The notes beneath the pieces are model-generated. The model searched no databases, had not been told where the DNA came from, and was given only the letters and a program-made list of their open reading frames with translations. Position numbers and translations under genes: made by a program. This document shows, in pieces, positions 18,681 to 28,112 of a stretch of DNA of 64,000 nt. Source of the stretch: Pedobacter lusitanus (lineage in GTDB: Bacteria > Bacteroidota > Bacteroidia > Sphingobacteriales > Sphingobacteriaceae). How positions within the stretch are numbered: the first letter of the stretch is position 1; each line of letters opens with the position of its first letter. The stretch covers positions 3,968,001-4,032,000 of the forward strand of contig NZ_CP157278.1 of the NCBI RefSeq assembly GCF_040026395.1, written 5' to 3'.

Positions 18681-19802
18681 ATGAAAAAAATACTATTGAT
18701 TTTTGGCACCCGTCCTGAAGCTATAAAAATGGCTCCTTTAGTGAAATCGTTTAAAACTTATAGTCAGGATTTTACGGTTAAAGTATGTGTGACAGCCCAG
18801 CATAGAGAGATGTTGGATCAGGTACTTGATTTTTTTGAAATTGAGCCGGATTACGATTTGGATCTGATGAAGCCAGGGCAGAATCTGTTTCAGTTAACAG
18901 CTGATCTTATAAGTGGTCTTAAACCAATTTTAGAAGAGTTTAAGCCGGATTTTGTCTTTGTTCATGGTGATACTACTACTTCAATGGCATCTGCATTATC
19001 AGCATTTTATGCAGGGGTGAAAATCTGCCATGTTGAGGCAGGTCTTAGAACTTTTAATAAATTATCTCCATTTCCGGAAGAAATGAACAGACAGTTAACA
19101 GGTAGGTTAACAGATCTTCATTTTTCACCAACTCATCTTTCTGAGCAAAATTTGCTTAATGAAGGTTGCAAAAGGGAAGATGTTAAGGTTGTTGGTAACT
19201 CAGTTATTGATGCATTGTATTGGGCAACAGAAAAACTAAAAACATATGAAGATGATGAAATAATTGCACTGAAAAAGCTTATAGATCCTGAAAAGAAAAT
19301 AATATTGGTCACCGGACACAGACGTGAAAATTTTGGTGACGGATTTATCAATATCTGTAAGTCAATCAGACATCTGGCAGATCGCGAAGATGTTCAGATC
19401 ATTTATCCGGTCCATTTGAATCCTAATGTGCAGGGGCCTGTTTATGAATTATTATCAAAAACAGAAAATATTAAGTTAATAAATCCGCTGGGATACCCGG
19501 CATTTGTCTGGTTAATGGAAAAAAGCTATTTAATCTTAACGGATAGCGGAGGTGTTCAGGAAGAAGCACCTAGTTTAGGCAAACCTGTTCTGGTTATGAG
19601 AGATAATACAGAAAGGCCTGAAGCAGTTGATGCCGGTACGGTCAGACTGGTTGGAACTAATGAAGAAAGAATCATAAGTGAAGCAAGCTTGTTACTGGAT
19701 AATAAGGAACAGTATGCTAAAATGAGTAAGGCACATAATCCATATGGAGATGGTCTTACTTCATCAAGAATTGTAACTATGCTGAAAGATGAATACAAAT
19801 AA
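18681..19802 (+). CDS. wecB: UDP-N-acetylglucosamine 2-epimerase (non-hydrolysing)
   Basis: Interconverts UDP-GlcNAc and UDP-ManNAc. 373 aa from the ATG at 18681; a GTG six bases earlier is in frame but gives only two extra residues. Family motifs are present: FGTRPEAIKMAPLVK, the aspartate of HGDTTTSMA, the glutamate of HVEAGLRT, FPEEMNRQL, VTGHRREN, TDSGGVQEEAPSLGKPVL and RDNTERPEAVDAGTV. No UDP-ManNAc dehydrogenase (wecC) is in the window, so ManNAc itself may enter the polymer, or the product may be used elsewhere. A talose-type 2-epimerase role is less likely because its partner genes are absent. Confidence 0.93.
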   Translation: MKKILLIFGTRPEAIKMAPLVKSFKTYSQDFTVKVCVTAQHREMLDQVLDFFEIEPDYDLDLMKPGQNLFQLTADLISGLKPILEEFKPDFVFVHGDTTTSMASALSAFYAGVKICHVEAGLRTFNKLSPFPEEMNRQLTGRLTDLHFSPTHLSEQNLLNEGCKREDVKVVGNSVIDALYWATEKLKTYEDDEIIALKKLIDPEKKIILVTGHRRENFGDGFINICKSIRHLADREDVQIIYPVHLNPNVQGPVYELLSKTENIKLINPLGYPAFVWLMEKSYLILTDSGGVQEEAPSLGKPVLVMRDNTERPEAVDAGTVRLVGTNEERIISEASLLLDNKEQYAKMSKAHNPYGDGLTSSRIVTMLKDEYK

Positions 19803-20880
19803 TAAAGGGGGAATTCTGTTTGTCGCTGAGTACCCGAATGAGAGTACTATTAAAGAGGGAATGTCTCAACGGATGATTGCTATTGATGGACAATTTCTTA
19901 ACGACCAACGTGCTTATTTATTTGTATCTCACCGGTTCTTTCTGAAAAAAGAGATTACTCAGATTGCAAATGGTGTCAAACAATATAAATGTAATTTGTT
20001 TTTACATTTCTTTTTTATTCTTAAATTATTGGTAAATAGTAAGTTTATATATTTCCATTCAATTCAGAATGCCCTCCCTATTCTTCCATGTTTGCTATTT
20101 CTTAAGTCAGATAAGCGGATGATTTTAGATATACATGGTGTGGTTCCGGAAGAGCATATACTTGCAGGTCAGAGTTTTAAATCTAAGTTATACAGTATAA
20201 CTGAAAAATATCTCTTTAGCCGGTTGTACTTAGCTATATCTGTGACAGATGCAATGACCAGGCATTTTAAAACTAAATATCCAGATAATCAGGTTAAAAT
20301 GATGACCTATCCTATTCTCCCGTCAAATATTAGAAATGATACATACGATTTAAAAGAGAATGATGACAGGAATTTTGTTAATGTTATTTATAGTGGCAAT
20401 CTGCAGGCATGGCAAAATATAGACCTGATGATTAACGTTATTTCCAATAATTTATCACCTCATGTAAAGTATACGATCCTAACCGGTAATCCGACAGCAA
20501 TGACAAGGGTCCTGACAGAAAATGGATTAAAAGAAGAGAATAATGTTTTCGTTTTCTCTGTATTGCCGGAGTTTCTTGGCGAATACTACAGCAAGGCCGA
20601 TTATGGTTTTATATTACGTGATGATATAACTGTAAATAACGTAGCTTGTCCGACAAAAGTTGTCGAGTATATGCACTATGGATTAATTCCAATTGTGAAG
20701 AGTAAAAATATTGGTGACTTTTATAATCTTGGTTATGAATATCTGGATGTGAAAGATTTTAATGTGGAAACTATCCGCGTGGGAAAAAGTAAAAAGAATA
20801 AGTCTATAATAGCAGAATTAAAAGATAAATGTGACAAGATAAATATTAGATCTTTTTTAATGGAAAATGTTGAATCCTGA
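19789..20880 (+). CDS. Glycosyltransferase, GT4-like
   Basis: Predicted cytoplasmic glycosyltransferase of 363 aa that would add one sugar to the lipid-linked unit. It overlaps the end of wecB by 14 bp, so it is co-translated. The N-terminal half contains FIYFHSIQNALPILP and MILDIHGVVPEEHILAG. The C-terminal half has the GT-B donor-site pattern NVIYSGNLQAWQNIDLMINVI and YYSKADYGFILRDD followed by CPTKVVEYMHYGLIPI. Acceptor and donor are unknown. It is a more divergent member than the other GT4 genes of this locus. Confidence 0.78.
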   Translation: MNTNNKGGILFVAEYPNESTIKEGMSQRMIAIDGQFLNDQRAYLFVSHRFFLKKEITQIANGVKQYKCNLFLHFFFILKLLVNSKFIYFHSIQNALPILPCLLFLKSDKRMILDIHGVVPEEHILAGQSFKSKLYSITEKYLFSRLYLAISVTDAMTRHFKTKYPDNQVKMMTYPILPSNIRNDTYDLKENDDRNFVNVIYSGNLQAWQNIDLMINVISNNLSPHVKYTILTGNPTAMTRVLTENGLKEENNVFVFSVLPEFLGEYYSKADYGFILRDDITVNNVACPTKVVEYMHYGLIPIVKSKNIGDFYNLGYEYLDVKDFNVETIRVGKSKKNKSIIAELKDKCDKINIRSFLMENVES

Positions 20881-20887
20881 TTAACAA

Positions 20888-21940
20888 ATGTTTATTTATT
20901 ACCTGATATTCGTTTTAGCATTCTTATTATGTGGGTTGGACTACGTTAAAGAAAAGAATATAAAGCTTTTTTTTTATGTTCTGTTTTGCATGGTCCTGAT
21001 TTCTTTGCCGGCATTTAGAGAAATAGGTGTTGATAATGATAGTCTCAGCTATAGTGAAATATTCAAATCAACTAATAATTATTCCATAGGCCAAATTATC
21101 TCAGGAAATTACGAAAGTAATATTGAGAGAGGTTTTATGTTGCTGAATAAACTTGTGGATGTATTTGGGGGAGATTTTAATAGCGTACTTTTTATTGTTG
21201 CCTTATTAACAGGTTTATTAAATTATACAATAATTTATAAGATTTGCAGATTCCCATTTACAGCCCTCTTAATTTATCTGAGTTTTTTTTATTTGTACAG
21301 AGACTTTACGCAGATACGATATGGGCTAAGTTGTTCAATTGTTTATTGGGCTATTTATTTCTTTACCAAGAAGAGATACTTTGCATTTGCTTTTAGTTTT
21401 GTTCTTGCTTTCTTATTGCATAATACGGCACTTATTATAATTATATTATTACCACTCTGCTATTTTTTCAAGAACAGATATGTATATCTTATAGCACCAT
21501 TTGTGTGTTTAATAGGGTTATTTATAAACCCATTTCCAATATTACTTTCGCTGGGCGGCGTACCAGAACATATGCAGATTTATTTCAATGAAGAAGGTGG
21601 CGGAGGTATGGTTGTTTCAGTAATTGGAATGGCAATTATGATGATTTATGCTGTATTCTATACCAAAGTTAAATCTGAGAATTTTGATTTCGATATGTAT
21701 TACCGGTTATTGGCAGTTGGTGTCTCTCTTAATTTATTATTTATTCAGGCCTCTATTTTTCAGCGATTTTCATATTTGTTTTTTCAGTTTTGTGTCCTCT
21801 TCCTCCCCAATATGTTAGCCGAACTGCAAAAAATGAAGGATAAATATTATTTTGTTCTTTTACATTTTCTATTTAACTGTTTCTTTGTTTATTACGGAAT
21901 CAAATTAATAGCACCAACGTTAATCAGACCCTACTTTTAA
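20888..21940 (+). CDS. wzy: EpsG-family O-unit polymerase (Wzy-like)
   Basis: Integral membrane protein of 350 aa with about ten hydrophobic segments. EpsG-type marks are seen: FREIGVDNDSLSYSEIF near the N-terminus, ERGFMLLNKLVDVFGGDF, and FTQIRYGLSCSIVYWAIYFF. In Wzx/Wzy systems this protein joins repeat units in the periplasm. It starts 7 bp after the GT4-like gene, in the middle of the glycosyltransferase block. Wzy proteins diverge strongly, so the assignment rests on topology, the EpsG-like motifs and context. Gene symbol is by role. Confidence 0.8.
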   Translation: MFIYYLIFVLAFLLCGLDYVKEKNIKLFFYVLFCMVLISLPAFREIGVDNDSLSYSEIFKSTNNYSIGQIISGNYESNIERGFMLLNKLVDVFGGDFNSVLFIVALLTGLLNYTIIYKICRFPFTALLIYLSFFYLYRDFTQIRYGLSCSIVYWAIYFFTKKRYFAFAFSFVLAFLLHNTALIIIILLPLCYFFKNRYVYLIAPFVCLIGLFINPFPILLSLGGVPEHMQIYFNEEGGGGMVVSVIGMAIMMIYAVFYTKVKSENFDFDMYYRLLAVGVSLNLLFIQASIFQRFSYLFFQFCVLFLPNMLAELQKMKDKYYFVLLHFLFNCFFVYYGIKLIAPTLIRPYF

Positions 21941-21952
21941 TTATTACAAACA

Positions 21953-22867
21953 ATGAAATGTGTAGATATTCTACTTGCAACTTATAATGGTTCTATATAC
22001 CTGGAGAACCAGTTATTATCACTATTAAGTCAAACATATAAAAACTGGAGACTCCTTATTCATGATGATGGTTCGAATGATAATACACTTGAAATCATTT
22101 ATAAATATCAAAAGATAGACAGCCGTATTATTTTAATCGAAGATGAAATAAAAGGAAATGGTGCTGCCTATAACTTTATGCATCTTTTGTCACTGTCTGA
22201 GTCTGATCTGATAGTGTTTTGCGATCAGGATGATATCTGGTTTGAGAATAAGCTGATGCAACTTGTAGAAGGGTTTAACGGGGAATTTGATAAGCCGCTT
22301 GCTGTTTTTTGTAATGGATACGCATATTCAGAACAGAGAGGTATTATTAGTGATAAAATAACAAATGTTTTTCCAAAAGATCTAAATGAGCAATTATTCT
22401 TGAATGCAGGTATTCAGGGTTGTTCATTGATGTTTAATCGTATGCTAAAGCAAAAATTATTGCCATTTTCAGGGTTTATCGTTATGCATGATCATTTTAT
22501 CACTTTAGGTGTATTATGTTTTGGAGAGCTTAGATATGTTGATAAATCCTTAATGCTTTATCGTCAGTTTCATGTGAATAAAGTAACCGCCAATATAGAA
22601 TATAGTTTTGCTAAACGGTTGAAATCCATATTTATAAGTGATATACCTGTAATAGACCGCCGACATAAAGAAGCGTATGAGTCATTTTATGAAGGGTTCA
22701 AAAATGAACTAAATCAGAGTCAGATAGACCTATTTCAGGCATACTTTTTGTACTCAAGGAGCGGCCTGCTTAAACGGCTTTTGATTGTTATAGTAAACAG
22801 ATTCAAGTTATATAATAGCGTATTGGCCTTGCTATTAAAAACAATCACCCGAAAACCTATAAATTAA
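21953..22867 (+). CDS. Glycosyltransferase family 2
   Basis: GT-A fold transferase of 304 aa. The N-terminal nucleotide-sugar domain shows VDILLATYNGSIYLENQLLSLLSQTY, HDDGSNDNT and the metal-binding DQDD in VFCDQDDIWFENKL. The sequence resembles rhamnosyl- and other deoxyhexosyl-transferases of O-antigen clusters (the FCDQDDIW and GCSLMFNR phrases), but the sugar cannot be fixed from sequence. Starts 12 bp after wzy. Confidence 0.88.
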   Translation: MKCVDILLATYNGSIYLENQLLSLLSQTYKNWRLLIHDDGSNDNTLEIIYKYQKIDSRIILIEDEIKGNGAAYNFMHLLSLSESDLIVFCDQDDIWFENKLMQLVEGFNGEFDKPLAVFCNGYAYSEQRGIISDKITNVFPKDLNEQLFLNAGIQGCSLMFNRMLKQKLLPFSGFIVMHDHFITLGVLCFGELRYVDKSLMLYRQFHVNKVTANIEYSFAKRLKSIFISDIPVIDRRHKEAYESFYEGFKNELNQSQIDLFQAYFLYSRSGLLKRLLIVIVNRFKLYNSVLALLLKTITRKPIN

Positions 22868-22869
22868 GG

Positions 22870-23736
22870 ATGCAAATTACTTTATTCACGCCGACATATA
22901 ATAGAGCTTATCTTTTAGAACGTTTGTTCCTTTGTTTGCAGAAGCAGAACTTTGATAGTTTTGAATGGATTATTGTTGATGATGGTAGCACTGACGATAC
23001 TGAGGAGCTTGTTAAAGGTTTCATTAAAGCAGGAGTTACCTTCCCCCTGAAATATATTAAACAAGAAAATCAGGGAAAACATATTGCGATTAACAGAGGT
23101 GTTAAAGAAGCAACCGGGGAATTGTTTTTTATTGTAGACAGTGATGATTATCTAGCTGATGATGCATTGATTTTTATTAGCAAAGAATGGGATAAAATCA
23201 GTGATAATGAGTTATACGGAGGAGTGGTGCCAAATAAATGTATTATAGGTGGAACTTCTATAGGTAATCCGCAATATGATCAGTTGGATTGCAGCACCAT
23301 CGATTTCAGATATAAACGTCATGAAAAAGGTGATAAGGCTGAAGTAATACGTACATCTTTATTTCGTAAATATCCCTTCCCTGAGACTAAGGGTGAGAAA
23401 TTCTGTCCGGAAGCATTATTTTTTAACAGATTGAAGGAATATAAGTTAAGATACTTTAATAAGGATGTCTATTTTTGTGAGTATCTGCCAGACGGGTTGT
23501 CTGCCAGAATATTTAAAATCAGAAAGGATAGCCCTGTAAATGCTTGTCTTTGCTATTCTGAATTATCTGAATGTGATATCCCAATTAAAGAAAGATTAAA
23601 AGCCTGTATAAACTTTTACAGGTTTTACAGATATACAGATAAGAAGATAATGACTCCTGGAGGTGGCTGGTTGTTAAATACGCTGGCCAAATTATTATCT
23701 AATGTGCTTTATATCCTTTCAGACAGGAAAAAATAA
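22870..23736 (+). CDS. Glycosyltransferase family 2
   Basis: GT-A transferase of 288 aa beginning 2 bp after the previous stop. Motifs: ITLFTPTYNRAYLLERLFLCL, EWIIVDDGSTDDTEELV, GKHIAINRGVKEATGELFFIVDSDDYL (DSDD is the metal site). This subfamily is common in capsule and exopolysaccharide loci of Bacteroidota. Donor and acceptor are unknown. It is the second GT2 enzyme in tandem; the two are not close copies. Confidence 0.88.
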   Translation: MQITLFTPTYNRAYLLERLFLCLQKQNFDSFEWIIVDDGSTDDTEELVKGFIKAGVTFPLKYIKQENQGKHIAINRGVKEATGELFFIVDSDDYLADDALIFISKEWDKISDNELYGGVVPNKCIIGGTSIGNPQYDQLDCSTIDFRYKRHEKGDKAEVIRTSLFRKYPFPETKGEKFCPEALFFNRLKEYKLRYFNKDVYFCEYLPDGLSARIFKIRKDSPVNACLCYSELSECDIPIKERLKACINFYRFYRYTDKKIMTPGGGWLLNTLAKLLSNVLYILSDRKK

Positions 23737-23789
23737 CATTTGAGCGGTACGTTTGTTGCCCAACAATATTATACAACAAGTAAAATTTG

Positions 23790-24884
23790 ATGAGTATAAA
23801 AGTTCTTCATGTAATAAATAGTTTAGGTACAGGAGGCGCGGAGAAACTTCTGGTTGAAACTCTGCCCCAGTACGCTGAGCAGGATAGTGAGATTAGTGTT
23901 GATCTTTTACTTTTAAATGGGACGAAAACCCCCTTTAAGAATTTATTGCTGGAAAAATTCTCAGGGAAGATCTTTTCTCTTGGAACTGGGTCTGTATATA
24001 ATCCATTACATGTTTTTGGCTTATTTAAGTATCTGAATAATTATGATATAATTCATGTGCATCTGTTTCCAGCTCTTTATTTTGTTAGTATTGCAAAGTT
24101 TCTGACACGAAGTAAAACTAAACTGATATTTACTGAACACAGTACAAACAACAGAAGGGTAGACTCTGTCTTTTTTCGCATATTTGACAGAATAATATAT
24201 AAAAACTACTCCTTAATTACTGCTATTACACCAGAAGTAAAGCATATGCTGGAAGATAAGCTAAAGCTCAAAAATAGGATCGTAGTGATCTACAATGGTG
24301 TAAATCCGGATAAAATAATCAGTGCAGCTGGAATTCCGAAATCTGAATTTTTCAAACAGGAAGACTCAAAAATTTTAATACAGGTTTCCAGGTTTAGTGT
24401 ACAAAAAGATCAGAAAACTCTTATTAGAGCATTGGATTTACTCCCACCTGATGTTAAATTGCTTCTTGTGGGTGAGGGGGTGTTTCAGAAAGAATGTGAA
24501 AAATTAGTAGAGGAGCTAAATCTGACTAATAGAGTTAGATTTCTTGGTGTGAGAATGGACGTGCCTGAATTGCTGAAAACCAGTGATATTGTGATTCAGT
24601 CTTCAGTTTGGGAAGGGTTTGGATTAGCTGCTGTTGAAGGAATGGCGGCAGGGCGGCCAGTGATAGCATCAAATGTTCCCGGACTTAAAGAGGTTGTAGA
24701 GGGCGCCGGACTACTTTTTCAAAAGGGGGACGAAAAAGCACTTGCTGCCCATGTTATTAATTTGCTGGATGATGACTTTTTTTATCAAAAGGTGGCAAAA
24801 CTTTGTATGGATAGGGCGGATAAGTTTGATTTAAAAAATATGGTAAGTCAGATTATAAACAGTTATAAAAATGTGCAGATATAA
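23790..24884 (+). CDS. Glycosyltransferase family 4
   Basis: GT-B transferase of 364 aa. ATG at 23790 (MSIKVLHVINSLGTGGAEKLLVETL) is chosen over the TTG directly before it. Typical GT4 features: the GTGGAEK loop, IIHVHLFPALYFV, TEHSTNN, IQVSRFSVQKDQKTLIRAL, and the donor-site EX7E region SSVWEGFGLAAVEGMAAGRPVIASNVPGLKEVV. A 53-bp gap separates it from the GT2 pair. The end overlaps the beta-helix gene by 14 bp. Confidence 0.9.
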   Translation: MSIKVLHVINSLGTGGAEKLLVETLPQYAEQDSEISVDLLLLNGTKTPFKNLLLEKFSGKIFSLGTGSVYNPLHVFGLFKYLNNYDIIHVHLFPALYFVSIAKFLTRSKTKLIFTEHSTNNRRVDSVFFRIFDRIIYKNYSLITAITPEVKHMLEDKLKLKNRIVVIYNGVNPDKIISAAGIPKSEFFKQEDSKILIQVSRFSVQKDQKTLIRALDLLPPDVKLLLVGEGVFQKECEKLVEELNLTNRVRFLGVRMDVPELLKTSDIVIQSSVWEGFGLAAVEGMAAGRPVIASNVPGLKEVVEGAGLLFQKGDEKALAAHVINLLDDDFFYQKVAKLCMDRADKFDLKNMVSQIINSYKNVQI

Positions 24885-26229
24885 ATTTCTTCTTCTGATT
24901 ATTTGTCAATTGTTAAATTATCAATTGTCTTTTGGTCAGCAATCAGTAGCTAAAGTGTTAAATGTTAAGGATTTTGGCGCAAGGGGTAATGGTATTACCG
25001 ATGATTATATTCCTATTCAGAAATGTATCGATGAGGCGTTGAAGAATCAAAAATCCAAAGTGATATTCCCGCCTGGAAAATATATAATTTCCAAGGGATT
25101 GGTTGCACATTATATAGCTAATGATCTGGAAATCTCAGGACAGGTGCAAAATAATATCTATCCTACTGTCTCCTGTATTAATCCTGTTTCGGTTTTAAGT
25201 ATCAGGGGCTATCTGGAGCCTGAATCTATCGGAACAGTTTCAATTAACAACCTGAATATAAAAGGGGCATTTGGTAAGTTCCCATATAGTAAATCTAACA
25301 GATTTGTAAATGGAAATCAGTGGTATAGTGGTATCTCTGTTACAGATAAGAAAAGTGCAATAGTTAAGAACGTTAATATTTCTGACATTTATGGAGAAGG
25401 GTTATACATCAGCACGACTAAACAAGTTGATATTCCATTGAAAGCAAGATTCAATAATGTTAGTGTATTAGACTGCAAGGTCATTAATTGCTGGGGTTAC
25501 AATCCGAAATCCGACGATTATGGCGATGGTATTTACATTGCAGATGTTTCTTCTGCTATTATAAAAAATAACCTGATTCAGAATAATTTTAGTGTAACCA
25601 AGCAACTCGGACGTTGTGGAATTGTTATTGAATTCATGGCTGAAAACTGTATTGTATCAGGTAATAAAATCTTTGGGTATGACAGAGGGATACATCTTGA
25701 AGCTGATTATGGCAATCATACAATCAGTCAAAATGTGATCTCGGGATCTGATATGGGGATTGTCCTGTTTAACAGTAGTATTCCCGGACAAAATAAGCCG
25801 GTTAAAATTATTGGCAATACCGTGTCGAATGATGGTTTTCCACGCTTAAACGGGTTAAAAAGAACACGGGATATCCAGGCAATCAGTGATCGTTCTTTAT
25901 TAAATTTTGAGGCTGCAAATAATAGCCGGGCAGGGAGCTTAATTGAGAATAATACCTTTATTATATCAGGTAATTATGATTATTTTTCAAATACCATTGT
26001 CAATATAAAGGCAGATGGTCTTGTAATCAGAAATAATAAATATGAGGTTAGGCAACCGGAAAAATTGAAATACCCGATTCTATATAATAATTATTCTAAT
26101 TCAATCCCCGCTAACGATTCATTTAAAGGAATTAGAATTCTGAAGTTCAAAGCAAAGAGTAAAGTAGAGATTGACAAAGTGAAAAGAACAAATAATTTAA
26201 GTTCGGCGACATTAGAAACAAATTTATAA
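24871..26229 (+). CDS. Secreted right-handed beta-helix protein (pectate-lyase-3/GH28-like)
   Basis: Protein of 452 aa with a signal peptide (MCRYKFLLLIICQLLNYQLSFGQ), so it acts in the periplasm or outside. The mature start LNVKDFGARGNGITDDYIPIQKCIDEALKNQKSKVIFPPGKY is the opening of Pectate_lyase_3 domains. About eight beta-helix turns follow (VSINNLNIKG, AIVKNVNISD, SAIIKNNLIQNN, CIVSGNKIFGYDRGI, HTISQNVISGSDMGI, VKIIGNTVSND). It overlaps the upstream glycosyltransferase by 14 bp. Possible roles are a lyase that trims or releases the polymer, or an epimerase of AlgG type. No catalytic residues could be assigned safely. Confidence 0.8.
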   Translation: MCRYKFLLLIICQLLNYQLSFGQQSVAKVLNVKDFGARGNGITDDYIPIQKCIDEALKNQKSKVIFPPGKYIISKGLVAHYIANDLEISGQVQNNIYPTVSCINPVSVLSIRGYLEPESIGTVSINNLNIKGAFGKFPYSKSNRFVNGNQWYSGISVTDKKSAIVKNVNISDIYGEGLYISTTKQVDIPLKARFNNVSVLDCKVINCWGYNPKSDDYGDGIYIADVSSAIIKNNLIQNNFSVTKQLGRCGIVIEFMAENCIVSGNKIFGYDRGIHLEADYGNHTISQNVISGSDMGIVLFNSSIPGQNKPVKIIGNTVSNDGFPRLNGLKRTRDIQAISDRSLLNFEAANNSRAGSLIENNTFIISGNYDYFSNTIVNIKADGLVIRNNKYEVRQPEKLKYPILYNNYSNSIPANDSFKGIRILKFKAKSKVEIDKVKRTNNLSSATLETNL

Positions 26230-26288
26230 TATAATAATGTTAGGAGGATTAATAGTTAAGTCCTTGAATAGTAAACCCCGGAAGTGGA

Positions 26289-27458
26289 ATGAGCTTGTTA
26301 AATAAAAAAGTAAAGATTATCAGATCAAGTACCGTTGCCTTATCTCTGAATTATCTCTTAAAAGGGCAGTTGAGATTTCTTAATCAGTATTTTGAGATTG
26401 TAGCCGTGTCGGGTAGTGGGAGTGATCTGGATGAAGTTCAAAGAAGAGAAGATGTAAGGGTTATCCCGGTGAAAATGGAGAGAAAGATATCGGTGTTCAA
26501 AGATATTGTATCATTTTTTAACTTATATTTTACCTTTATAAGAGAGAAACCACTTATCGTTCATTCTATTACACCCAAAGCTGGTTTGCTCAGTATGTCG
26601 GCTGCTTATTTTGCGGGGGTACCAATTCGGATGCACACATTCACCGGATTAATTTTCCCAACCCACACAGGGTTCAAACGCCGGATATTGATTGGAATGG
26701 ATAAGCTTTTATGTTTATTTGCGAGTAAAATTTATCCGGAAGGACAGGGTGTTAAAAACGATCTTGTGAAATATGGAATCACTAATAAACCACTAAAAAT
26801 TCTTGCTAATGGCAATGTTAATGGTATAAATCCTGATTATTTTAACCCTGAAAAATTTAATGAAGAGCAAAATGAATCGTTGAGATCATCATTAAATATT
26901 CTTAAAGATGAGATGTTATTTATCTTTGTTGGCCGCTTAGTTAGGGATAAGGGGGTTAATGAACTGGTTGCCGGATTCAAAAAATGTAATGCTGATTTTC
27001 CTCAGGTAAAGCTTTTATTGCTTGGTTTGACTGAAGATGATCTTGATCCTCTCTATCCGGAGACTATCGAAGAGATTAAAAATAATAAGTCAATTATAGC
27101 AGCAGGATTTGTTACAGATGTCAGAGCTTATCTTGCCATAAGTGATGTTCTGATTTTACCTAGTTATAGAGAGGGGTTCCCAAATGTCGTTTTACAGGCT
27201 GGAGCAATGGGCTTACCAAGTATTGTAACTGATATTAATGGTAGTAATGAGATCATTACTAATGGTGAAAATGGATTGATCATCGAAGTTAAGAATGAAA
27301 AAGCAATTGCAGATGCTATGGAACTATTGATTAGAAGTCCGTCTATTATAGATTCTATGAAGAAGAATGCAAGAAAAGAAATTATCGAGCGTTTTACTCA
27401 GGAAATAGTATGGGATGCCATTTTGGAAGAATATAATATGGAGATAAGAAATGTATAA
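26289..27458 (+). CDS. Glycosyltransferase family 4, capsular type
   Basis: GT-B transferase of 389 aa. Features: N-terminal [56 protein letters not shown], a phrase seen in CapM/PglA-like enzymes that act on the first lipid-linked sugar; [20 protein letters not shown]; and [34 protein letters not shown] at the donor site. It overlaps the next gene, the PglC-like initiating transferase, by 8 bp. This coupling suggests it adds the second sugar directly after initiation. Confidence 0.9.
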   Translation: MSLLNKKVKIIRSSTVALSLNYLLKGQLRFLNQYFEIVAVSGSGSDLDEVQRREDVRVIPVKMERKISVFKDIVSFFNLYFTFIREKPLIVHSITPKAGLLSMSAAYFAGVPIRMHTFTGLIFPTHTGFKRRILIGMDKLLCLFASKIYPEGQGVKNDLVKYGITNKPLKILANGNVNGINPDYFNPEKFNEEQNESLRSSLNILKDEMLFIFVGRLVRDKGVNELVAGFKKCNADFPQVKLLLLGLTEDDLDPLYPETIEEIKNNKSIIAAGFVTDVRAYLAISDVLILPSYREGFPNVVLQAGAMGLPSIVTDINGSNEIITNGENGLIIEVKNEKAIADAMELLIRSPSIIDSMKKNARKEIIERFTQEIVWDAILEEYNMEIRNV

Positions 27459-28053
27459 GCTATTTTTTAAACAAACATTGGATATAATTATCGCCTTGGT
27501 TGGGCTGGTCATATTGTTTCCTGTATTTATTATTGTGCTGTTATTGCTATATTTTGCAAATAATGGCAAACCATTCTTCTTTCAGGTCAGACCGGGGAAG
27601 AATGGAAATTTGTTTAAAATTATCAAATTCAAGACGATGAATGATAAACGTGGAAGTGATGGCGTTCTTTTGCCTGATTCTGCCCGTTTAACGGCTGTTG
27701 GAGCTTTCGTTCGTATGACTTCTTTAGATGAGCTGCCACAACTATTAAATGTTATTAAAGGTGATATGAGCCTGGTCGGACCAAGACCTTTATTACCGGA
27801 GTATTTGCCTTTGTATTCGAAAGAACAAAATAGAAGACATGAAGTTCGTCCGGGAATTACAGGTTGGGCTCAGGTTAACGGGAGGAATGCAATCAGCTGG
27901 ACAGAGAAATTTACTCTGGATGTTTGGTATGTTAATAATCTTAGTTTTTGGCTAGATTTGAAAATCATATTGTTAACGATTAAAAAGGTAATTGTGAAGG
28001 AAGGAATTTCTTCTGATACGTCTGCCACTATGGAAAAATTTACAGGGAATTAA
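27451..28053 (+). CDS. pglC: Initiating sugar-phosphate transferase, PglC-like
   Basis: Small monotopic phosphoglycosyl transferase of 200 aa, which moves a sugar phosphate from a UDP-sugar to undecaprenyl phosphate at the inner membrane. One N-terminal re-entrant membrane helix (about 10-36), then [22 protein letters not shown], the catalytic Asp-Glu pair (93-94, [23 protein letters not shown]) and [14 protein letters not shown]. The short form lacking the extra WcaJ domains is the PglC type, which prefers UDP-diacetamido-bacillosamine or similar 2,4-diamino sugars. Neighbouring pglE, pglD and pglF homologues fit that. Substrate is inferred from context. Confidence 0.9.
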   Translation: MYKLFFKQTLDIIIALVGLVILFPVFIIVLLLLYFANNGKPFFFQVRPGKNGNLFKIIKFKTMNDKRGSDGVLLPDSARLTAVGAFVRMTSLDELPQLLNVIKGDMSLVGPRPLLPEYLPLYSKEQNRRHEVRPGITGWAQVNGRNAISWTEKFTLDVWYVNNLSFWLDLKIILLTIKKVIVKEGISSDTSATMEKFTGN

Positions 28054-28112
28054 ACCCAGCTATTCTGCTGTAGTTGATAACCTTTGAAAATTAAAAATAT
28101 AATATTTTAAAA

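Noticed and set aside
26238..26306. 22-residue frame beginning ATGTTAGGAGG before the GT4 gene
   Set aside because: It overlaps the true start of the glycosyltransferase, has no recognisable product, and is most likely untranslated spacer.
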